This document shows positions 57,728-64,000 of a DNA stretch of 64,000 nucleotides, piece after piece (position 1 is the stretch's first letter; each line of letters starts with the position of its first letter). A program made the position numbers and the translations under genes. The notes under the pieces were generated by a model that was given only the letters and a program-made list of their open reading frames with translations, searched no databases and had not been told where the DNA came from. This DNA comes from Sphingomonas telluris (lineage in GTDB: Bacteria > Pseudomonadota > Alphaproteobacteria > Sphingomonadales > Sphingomonadaceae): contig NZ_JAKZHW010000001.1 in the NCBI RefSeq assembly GCF_022568775.1, positions 1,736,001 through 1,800,000 on the forward strand, read 5' to 3'.

Positions 57728-58617
57728 TCCCTGCCGATCCGCTGGATTTCCCATTCAAGGGTGATGCCGGAGCTTTCCAACACGCGGCGGCGGACTTCCT
57801 CGCCCAGCGCCTCAATGTCGGCGCTGGTGGCGCTACCGAGATTGAGCAGGAAGTTGCAATGCTTTTCGGACACTTGGGCGTCGCCCATCGTCAGCCCGCG
57901 GCAGCCCGCCGCGTCGACGAGCACCCATGCCTTGTGACCGGGCGGGTTCTTGAACGTCGAACCGCCCGTGCGGCTGCGCAGGGGCTGCGACTCCTCGCGG
58001 GCGCGGGCGATCGCGTCCATCTCTGAGCCGATTGCTTCGGGATGGCCCGGAGTGCCGCGGAAGGTCGCTTCGACGACTGTGGCGCCCGGAGGCACTTCGC
58101 TATGGCGATAGGTGTAGCCGAGCTTGTCGAGCGGCCAGGTCTCGACCGTGCCGTCGCGCAGGACGACGCGCGCTTCGACGAGAATGTCCTGCACTTCCCG
58201 CCCATAGGCCCCGCCGTTCATTCGGACGAAGCCGCCGACGGTACCAGGGATGCCGCGCAGGAACTCCAGACCGGCAATGCCGGCATCGCGAGCGGTCGAG
58301 GAAACGAGAATGCCACTGGCGCCGCCGCCGCAGCGGAGCGTCACGTCGTCGACCTTATCGATTTTGGCGAATGCCTTTCCGAGGCGAACGACGACACCTG
58401 GCACGCCACCATCGCGGACGATCATGTTGGAGCCTAGGCCGAGCGCCATCACGGGGACATCGGGATCGAGCTCGCGCAGGAAGGTGACGAGATCTTCCTC
58501 ATCCTTCGGCTCGAACAGCCATTGCGCGGCGCCGCCGCTCTTGAACCAGACCAGCGGGGCAAGCGGAGCGCTTTCGGTGAGCTTGCCACGGACATGCGGC
58601 AGGGCGGCGACGCTCAC
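57724..58617 (-). CDS. murB: UDP-N-acetylenolpyruvoylglucosamine reductase
   Basis: An FAD enzyme that makes UDP-MurNAc. 297 residues. FAD-binding PCMH region with [20 protein letters not shown], the catalytic Ser/Glu segments [20 protein letters not shown] and [15 protein letters not shown]. Start is GTG inside GTGA overlapping the murC stop; ATG-like extensions upstream lie in murC. Confidence 0.95.
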   Translation of the reverse strand: MSVAALPHVRGKLTESAPLAPLVWFKSGGAAQWLFEPKDEEDLVTFLRELDPDVPVMALGLGSNMIVRDGGVPGVVVRLGKAFAKIDKVDDVTLRCGGGASGILVSSTARDAGIAGLEFLRGIPGTVGGFVRMNGGAYGREVQDILVEARVVLRDGTVETWPLDKLGYTYRHSEVPPGATVVEATFRGTPGHPEAIGSEMDAIARAREESQPLRSRTGGSTFKNPPGHKAWVLVDAAGCRGLTMGDAQVSEKHCNFLLNLGSATSADIEALGEEVRRRVLESSGITLEWEIQRIGRE

Positions 58618-60026
58618 TTGCTCGCCCTCGCCTCGCTCAGGCAATCGCCTAGCGACGCAGCCCACTTGGTGATGTCGCCCGCACCCATGCAGATGACAAG
58701 ATCACCGGGCGCCGCCAGGTCACGAAGCGCGCCGCAAAGATCGTCGAGGTCAGCGACTGTGCGAACCATGCGATGTCCGTGGGCCCGCAAACCCTCCACC
58801 AGCGCTTCGGAATCCACGCCCTCGATCGGCTGCTCGCCCGCCGCGTAAACAGGGGTCACGAAGACCACGTCCGCGTCGTTGAACGCGTTCTGGAAGTCTT
58901 CCATCAGATCATTGAGGCGCGTGTAGCGATGCGGCTGCATCACCGCGATCACCCGCTCGTCAGCGCTCTCGCGAGCCGCCGAAAGCACGGCGCGAATTTC
59001 CACCGGATGGTGCGCGTAATCGTCGATGATCGGCACGCCGTCGACCTCGCCGACCTTGGTGAAGCGCCGCTTCACGCCGTCGAAGCGCGCGAAGCCTTCG
59101 CGGATTTGCTCCTCGCTGATACCGAGTTCCAGCGCGACGGCGATTGCGGCGAGCGCATTCTGCACGTTGTGCCGCCCAGGCATGGGGACAGTGATGTCCT
59201 CGATCGTGCGGCGAGAGCCGTCACGTTCCAGGATCACCGCGTCGAAAATACTCCCGCCCGGTCCGCCGGTGGCATTGTCGGCGCGCAGGTCTGCCAGCGC
59301 GGAGAAGCCGTAGGTCAAGATGCGGCGGTCGCGGATGCGGCCGATGATGTTCTGCACTTCCGGATGGTCGATACACATCACCGCGAGGCCGTAGAACGGG
59401 ACGTTCTCGATGAACTCGCAGTAGGCCCTCTTGACCTCCTCGAAGCCGCCGTAATGCTCGAGATGCTCCGGATCGATGTTTGTGACGACTGCGATCGTCC
59501 CATCGAGACGAAGGAAGCTGCCGTCGCTCTCGTCGGCTTCGACGACCATCCAGTCGCTCTTGCCGAGACGCGCGTTCGATCCGTAGCGATTGATGATCCC
59601 GCCGTTGATGACGGTGGGATCGAGCCCGCCGGCGTCGAGCATTGCGGCGATCATCGACGTCGTCGTCGTCTTCCCGTGCGTACCGGCGACCGCGATGGTC
59701 TTCTGCATGCGCATCAGCTCGGCCAGCATTTCCGCACGGCGGACGATGGGCAGTCGGCGCTCGACCGCTGCTTCGACTTCCGGATTGCCGCGGCTGACGG
59801 CGGACGAGATCACGATGACCGCGGCATCGCCCAGGTTCTCGGCCTTTTGGCCAATCATGATGGGGATGCCGAGCTTGCGAAGCCCCTCGACGATATAGCC
59901 TTCGGAAATGTCGGAGCCCTGCACCTTGTACCCGAGTTGGTGCATGACCTCGGCAATTCCAGACATGCCGATGCCGCCGATCCCGACGAAATGGATCGTG
60001 CCGATGTCCGTGCCCAAAGCCTTCAT
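58614..60026 (-). CDS. murC: UDP-N-acetylmuramate--L-alanine ligase
   Basis: 470 residues, first Mur ligase. N-terminal Rossmann domain [21 protein letters not shown] loop [14 protein letters not shown], and the C-terminal domain with [19 protein letters not shown] and QPHRYTRL. Adds L-Ala to UDP-MurNAc in the cytoplasm. Begins 31 bp after murG. Confidence 0.97.
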   Translation of the reverse strand: MKALGTDIGTIHFVGIGGIGMSGIAEVMHQLGYKVQGSDISEGYIVEGLRKLGIPIMIGQKAENLGDAAVIVISSAVSRGNPEVEAAVERRLPIVRRAEMLAELMRMQKTIAVAGTHGKTTTTSMIAAMLDAGGLDPTVINGGIINRYGSNARLGKSDWMVVEADESDGSFLRLDGTIAVVTNIDPEHLEHYGGFEEVKRAYCEFIENVPFYGLAVMCIDHPEVQNIIGRIRDRRILTYGFSALADLRADNATGGPGGSIFDAVILERDGSRRTIEDITVPMPGRHNVQNALAAIAVALELGISEEQIREGFARFDGVKRRFTKVGEVDGVPIIDDYAHHPVEIRAVLSAARESADERVIAVMQPHRYTRLNDLMEDFQNAFNDADVVFVTPVYAAGEQPIEGVDSEALVEGLRAHGHRMVRTVADLDDLCGALRDLAAPGDLVICMGAGDITKWAASLGDCLSEARASK

Positions 60027-60057
60027 TTTTGAAGGCGTCCCATCAGATGAATCGCCT

Positions 60058-61218
60058 TCACGCCGGAACGCCTCCCGTCGGAGCCGTCGCCTTTACGCGC
60101 GGAGTGAGCGATGGACCGACCTCGATCGGCGAAAGCCCGCCGCCGACACGCTCCATCAGGTCGGCCAAATCCTCCGCGGCATGCGGGCGGCCCACCGACA
60201 GCGACCGCGCTGCGGCGTTTGCGAGCGCCTGCGGGTCCTTGGCCATCACCTCGATCTGGCGGGCGAGGACGTCGGGCGTGAACTGCTCCTCGATAATCGT
60301 ACGCGCGCCGCCCGCCTGCGTGATGTCGCGGGCGTTGGCGGTCTGGTGATCGTCGGTTGCCGACGGATAGGGAATCAGGATCGCCGGCCGGCCAGCGGCG
60401 GTCAGCTCGGCGACGGTCGAAGCACCGGAGCGCGCGATTACGAGATGCGCCTCGGCAATCTTCGAGGGCATGTCCTCGATATAGGTCATCAGTTCCGCCG
60501 GAATGCCGAGAAGCGCGTAGCGACCCCGGACCTCGTCGATGTCGTTGGGCCGGCACTGCTGAACGACCTGAAGGCGATGGCGAAGCGACGGATCGAGCAT
60601 GCCGAGGCCTTCCGGCACGACCTTGCTCAATACCGTCGCGCCCTGGCTCCCGCCCGTCACGAGGATCTTGAACGGCGCATATTCATCGAAGGCCGGGAAC
60701 GGCTGCTCGCCAAGCCGCGCAATCTCGTCGCGGACCGGATTGCCGACGAGGATGACCTTGTCCTCAAGCCTCTTCTTCAGCCGCTCGACCTGCGTGTACG
60801 CAGTGCCGATGGCCACGGCGTCGCCAGCGAGAAAGCGGTTTGCGCGACCGAGGACGGCATTCTGCTCGTGCAACACCGTCGGAATGCGCATGGCCGTGGC
60901 GGCGAGAAGCGAGGGGACGGCCGGGTATCCGCCGAAGCCGATCACGGCGTCCGGCCGATGGTCGCGATAGAGCATCCGCGCCTCACGCCGTCCTGCAAGC
61001 ACGGAGCGCCCTGCGCGCAGCCAGCCGAGTGGCCCGCCGCCGAGCCTTCCCGCCGGCAGGATGTGCACCGGCACCCCCTCGAACAGGCCGGGGAAGCGCG
61101 CGCCGCGCTGATCGGTGATCAGAAGCACGCCGTGGCCGCGCTTCTTCAGCTCTGCCGCGAGCGCGTGCGCGGGGATCATGTGACCCCCGGTGCCTCCAGC
61201 GGCCAAAACGAAATTCAT
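60058..61218 (-). CDS. murG: Lipid II synthase glycosyltransferase MurG
   Basis: 386 residues. Membrane-associated GT-B enzyme adding GlcNAc to lipid I. G loop 1 [13 protein letters not shown] at the N-terminus, a second glycine loop [13 protein letters not shown], and [20 protein letters not shown] with [16 protein letters not shown]. The ATG at 61218 overlaps the ftsW stop by one base; the C-terminal tail is longer than in E. coli MurG (355 residues). Confidence 0.96.
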   Translation of the reverse strand: MNFVLAAGGTGGHMIPAHALAAELKKRGHGVLLITDQRGARFPGLFEGVPVHILPAGRLGGGPLGWLRAGRSVLAGRREARMLYRDHRPDAVIGFGGYPAVPSLLAATAMRIPTVLHEQNAVLGRANRFLAGDAVAIGTAYTQVERLKKRLEDKVILVGNPVRDEIARLGEQPFPAFDEYAPFKILVTGGSQGATVLSKVVPEGLGMLDPSLRHRLQVVQQCRPNDIDEVRGRYALLGIPAELMTYIEDMPSKIAEAHLVIARSGASTVAELTAAGRPAILIPYPSATDDHQTANARDITQAGGARTIIEEQFTPDVLARQIEVMAKDPQALANAAARSLSVGRPHAAEDLADLMERVGGGLSPIEVGPSLTPRVKATAPTGGVPA

Positions 61219-62438
61219 CAGGCGGTCTGCTCCCCGCTCCATTTCACGACATAGGGCGAGCGCGTCAGATACGGATTTCTGCGCGTGAAGGCGAGAAGCA
61301 AGCCCATGCCTATGGACAAGGCCAGCATCGAGCTTCCACCGTAGCTGATGAAAGGCAGCGTCATGCCCTTCGACGGGGCAAGCTGGACGTTGACCATCAT
61401 GTTGATGAGCGCCTGCAAGCCGAACTCGATGACAAGACCAGCGGCGGCGAGAAGCGCGAAGCTGTTGTCCTCGTCGAGCAGCTTGATCAGCACGCGCGCG
61501 ACGATCGTCAGATAGAGGCAGGCGATGGCGAGGCACGCGATCAGGCCGAACTCCTCGCCGATGACCGAGAAGATGTAGTCGGTGTGCGGCTCCGGCAGGC
61601 CGAACTTGCGCGTGCCGGCGCCCGGGCCCATGCCGAACAGGCCGCCTGCAGTCAGCGTCCGCATGGCGTTCTCTACCTGGAAATTGTCGCCCTCGCCGAA
61701 GAGGAAGCCATCGATGCGAACGGTCGCCACGGGATAGAAGAAGTAGGCGAGGATGACGCCCACCACTGCGGCTGCCGCGAGAATGCCAAGCACCCGCAGC
61801 GACACGCCGGCAAGGGCAAGCATCGCGATCCATACACTGGCGAAGATGATGGTCGAGCCGAAGTCCGGCTGCTTCATGAGAAGCACTGCGACGGCGCCGA
61901 CGAGCACCGCCGAAAGCGGGAAGATGGGCAATGACTTATCCTGCTCACGGAGCGACAGGAGCCAGGCCATCGAGACGACGAAGAAGGGCTTGAGGAATTC
62001 CGACGGCTGAAGCTGCCCGATGCCGATGTCGATCCAGCGCGTCGCGCCGTTCACCTCGGGGCCAAGGATCGGCACGAAGATCAGCAGCGTGAAGAAGATT
62101 GCAGCGCCGACGAGCGACATGCGCTTCGCGCGTTCGCGCGACATCATCGAGATGGCGATCATCACCGGCACGCCGACGCCGATCCACACGATCTGGCGAT
62201 AGAAGTAATGCAGCTCGGAGAACCGGACGGAGCCGCCGGAATAGCGCTCTCCCGCTGCAGGCGAGGCGGCCGCGACTGCGATCAAGCCCATTCCGATGAG
62301 GACCGCGAGCAGCAGCAAAAGGACCTTGTCGATCTCCCAGAACCAGCGGCCGACGGCAGAGGTATCGGACCGGCCATAGTTGCTTGGGTCGAGCCGAGCG
62401 GCCTTCGCCTTGATCTGTCCTGAGATGCTTCCGATCAT
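61218..62438 (-). CDS. ftsW: Lipid II polymerase FtsW
   Basis: A SEDS family peptidoglycan polymerase of the divisome. 406 residues, about ten membrane helices. FKPFFVVSMAWLL, the signature region near GPGAGTRKFGLPEPHTDYIF and VIGEEFGLI, and GMTLPFISYGGSSMLALSIG near the end. Starts with ATG overlapping murD (ATGA). Confidence 0.96.
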   Translation of the reverse strand: MIGSISGQIKAKAARLDPSNYGRSDTSAVGRWFWEIDKVLLLLLAVLIGMGLIAVAAASPAAGERYSGGSVRFSELHYFYRQIVWIGVGVPVMIAISMMSRERAKRMSLVGAAIFFTLLIFVPILGPEVNGATRWIDIGIGQLQPSEFLKPFFVVSMAWLLSLREQDKSLPIFPLSAVLVGAVAVLLMKQPDFGSTIIFASVWIAMLALAGVSLRVLGILAAAAVVGVILAYFFYPVATVRIDGFLFGEGDNFQVENAMRTLTAGGLFGMGPGAGTRKFGLPEPHTDYIFSVIGEEFGLIACLAIACLYLTIVARVLIKLLDEDNSFALLAAAGLVIEFGLQALINMMVNVQLAPSKGMTLPFISYGGSSMLALSIGMGLLLAFTRRNPYLTRSPYVVKWSGEQTA

Positions 62439-63727
62439 AACGCCCCCACCAGGTCCCGGAACCTGTCCCCCCGCTGCTCGAAGTCCTTGAACTGGTCGAA
62501 CGACGCGCAGGCGGGAGAGAGTAGAACGGTATCGCCCGGCTGTGAATCCTCCGCGGCGTGATTCAGCGCATTTTCAAGCGTTTCGCAGTTTGAGACCGGC
62601 ATGTGCGGAGCAAGCAACTTCGCGAACAATTCACCGGCCTCTCCGATCGTGTAGGCGGAGCGGACGTGCGCAAAGTGCGGAGCGCACTCGTCGAGCTCAT
62701 CCGTCTTGGCCCGCCCGCCGAGGATCCAGCGGATCGACGGGAAGGCGGCGAGCGCCGGAGCAGTCGCGGTCGGGTTGGTCGCCTTGCTGTCGTTTACGAA
62801 CAGGACGCCGTCTTTCTCGCGGACGCGCTCCATGCGGTGCGGGAGGCCGGGATAGGTGCGGAGGCCCTTTTCGAACGCGTCACGATCTATCCCGAGGCTG
62901 CCGCAAACTCGTTCGGCGGCCCAAATATTTTGCGCGTTGTGAGGACCTTGGAGAGATGGGAACTCGTCCTGGTCCGCAAACACGATGGACTCGCCTTCGT
63001 TCGGGATATGCAAAGCTCCGGGGCCATCATTCAAATCGAATATCTTGTCCCTGATGGTGGTGTCATCAACGGCGACCACTGCCCAATGCTGATCGGTCTG
63101 CATCGCAAAAAGTCGCATCTTCGACGCAGCATAAGCCTCAAAGCTCTCGTACCGGTCGAGATGATCGGGCGTGATGTTGAGCAGCACCGCGACGTCGCAA
63201 TCGAGGCTCTGCGTCAGATCGATCTGATAGCTGGAAAGCTCGAGCACATAGACACCACCTTCGGGGAGCGGGTCCTGCGCGAGGATCGGCAGGCCGATGT
63301 TGCCGCCCATCTCCGTCGGCACGCCCGCGGTCTTGAGGATATGATGGATGAGCGCGGTCGTCGTCGATTTGCCGTTGGTGCCGGTGATCCCGACGACCTT
63401 GTGCGGCGGAAGCTCGGGCCGGGCGCGGGCGAACAGCTCGATGTCGCCGATGATCTCGACGGCTGCGTCGCGGGCGCGCTGGGCGATCGGATGGCGGTTG
63501 AGCGGCAGGCCGGGCGTGACGACCAGGCTGTCGAACTGGCTGAGATCCGCTTCGTCCAGATTTGCGATCTCGGTCCCGGCAGGCGCGTTCGCCCTCGCCT
63601 GTTCCTTCGCGTCCCAGGCGGTGACGTGCGCGCCGCTGGCGAGCAGCGCCTCTGCCGTCGCCAAGCCCGACCGAGCGAGACCGTAAACTGCGTAATGCTT
63701 GCCGGCGAAGGCCTTGGCGGTGATCAC
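62435..63727 (-). CDS. murD: UDP-N-acetylmuramoylalanine--D-glutamate ligase
   Basis: 430 residues. N-terminal domain [23 protein letters not shown] loop [49 protein letters not shown], and C-terminal [20 protein letters not shown]. Adds D-Glu to UDP-MurNAc-L-Ala. Start is GTG inside GTGA overlapping mraY. Confidence 0.96.
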   Translation of the reverse strand: MITAKAFAGKHYAVYGLARSGLATAEALLASGAHVTAWDAKEQARANAPAGTEIANLDEADLSQFDSLVVTPGLPLNRHPIAQRARDAAVEIIGDIELFARARPELPPHKVVGITGTNGKSTTTALIHHILKTAGVPTEMGGNIGLPILAQDPLPEGGVYVLELSSYQIDLTQSLDCDVAVLLNITPDHLDRYESFEAYAASKMRLFAMQTDQHWAVVAVDDTTIRDKIFDLNDGPGALHIPNEGESIVFADQDEFPSLQGPHNAQNIWAAERVCGSLGIDRDAFEKGLRTYPGLPHRMERVREKDGVLFVNDSKATNPTATAPALAAFPSIRWILGGRAKTDELDECAPHFAHVRSAYTIGEAGELFAKLLAPHMPVSNCETLENALNHAAEDSQPGDTVLLSPACASFDQFKDFEQRGDRFRDLVGAL

Positions 63728-64000
63728 CGAAGCTTGAGGGTAGCGAGGCCCGCCAGCGCGAGCACGAAGCTGATGATCCAAAAGCGGATGACGACCGTCG
63801 GCTCCGACCAGCCGAGATGCTCAAAATGGTGGTGGATCGGCGCCATCCGGAAGACGCGCTTGCCGGTCCTTTTGTAGAAGAAGACCTGGATCACCACGGA
63901 CAGCGCCTCGATCACGAACAGTCCGCCGATGATCGCCAGAACGAACTCATGGTGCGTCGCGACCGCGATGGCTCCGAGCGCGCCGCCTAGCGCGAGGCTG
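63724..64000 (-). CDS. mraY: Phospho-MurNAc-pentapeptide translocase MraY, C-terminal part
   Basis: The frame is open to the window edge; 91 C-terminal residues are visible. [40 protein letters not shown], the conserved [15 protein letters not shown] with the HHH motif, and a last membrane helix. MraY links UDP-MurNAc-pentapeptide to undecaprenyl phosphate to make lipid I. The 5' part and murE/murF are expected beyond the edge. Confidence 0.95.
   Translation of the reverse strand, partial: SLALGGALGAIAVATHHEFVLAIIGGLFVIEALSVVIQVFFYKRTGKRVFRMAPIHHHFEHLGWSEPTVVIRFWIISFVLALAGLATLKLR

Overview
The window reads as a high-GC chromosomal segment of an alphaproteobacterium of the order Sphingomonadales (Sphingomonas/Sphingomicrobium type). 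The reasons are a PEPxxWA-CTERM exported protein, a PhyR-NepR-EcfG general stress locus that carries a PhyP-like protein, a methionine synthase split into two genes, and gene orders typical of the group (mdh-suc-lpdA; dgt/argS/SPOR/nagZ/scpAB/tatABC; mraY-murD-ftsW-murG-murC-murB-ddl-ftsQA). I see no rRNA, tRNA, CRISPR array, prophage or transposase gene. Most genes are tightly packed, with many 1- or 4-bp start/stop overlaps.

Layout. 0-7.9 kb: a 5'-truncated amidohydrolase, a DsbD-type reductase, the protease SppA, a PepSY membrane protein, lpdA, and a divergent glucokinase-like gene behind a LacI-type operator. 7.9-14.5 kb: a TCA block on the minus strand (mdh, a small secreted protein, sucD, sucA, sucB, then lpdA). 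sucC is not in it. 14.6-15.6 kb: three small exported proteins or lipoproteins. 15.7-21.3 kb: a methionine-cycle operon (ArsR-methyltransferase fusion, metF, metH in two parts), every junction a 4-bp overlap, with a perfect palindromic operator in front. 21.3-24.9 kb: a MATE exporter, then CIRCE-groES-groEL with a strong terminator. 24.9-29.7 kb: two secreted M20 peptidases and a secreted family 2 glycosidase in one orientation. 29.7-35.4 kb: glnE, bcp, sdhB, a PaaI-type thioesterase and zapE.

35.4-39.4 kb is the general stress response locus: a short second NepR-like gene convergent with ecfG; a 47-residue membrane protein upstream of ecfG behind a consensus EcfG promoter (GGAAC-N16-CGTT); phyR; and, divergently, nepR-phyP. 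The PhyP-like protein keeps the phospho-acceptor histidine region but lacks recognisable ATP-binding boxes. In the usual scheme phosphorylated PhyR sequesters NepR and frees EcfG. The locus therefore offers two candidate anti-sigma factors and feedback through the EcfG-dependent promoter.

39.5-50.4 kb: tatABC, scpAB, nagZ, three SPOR proteins, argS and dgt. Between dgt and argS lies a lone PEPxxWA-CTERM gene bracketed by two directly repeated double-palindrome elements. 50.5-64 kb: the division and cell-wall cluster, in which ftsZ is separated from ftsA by about 2.7 kb of unrelated genes (MFS transporter, DMT-type protein, small unknown protein, VOC protein). The window ends inside mraY.
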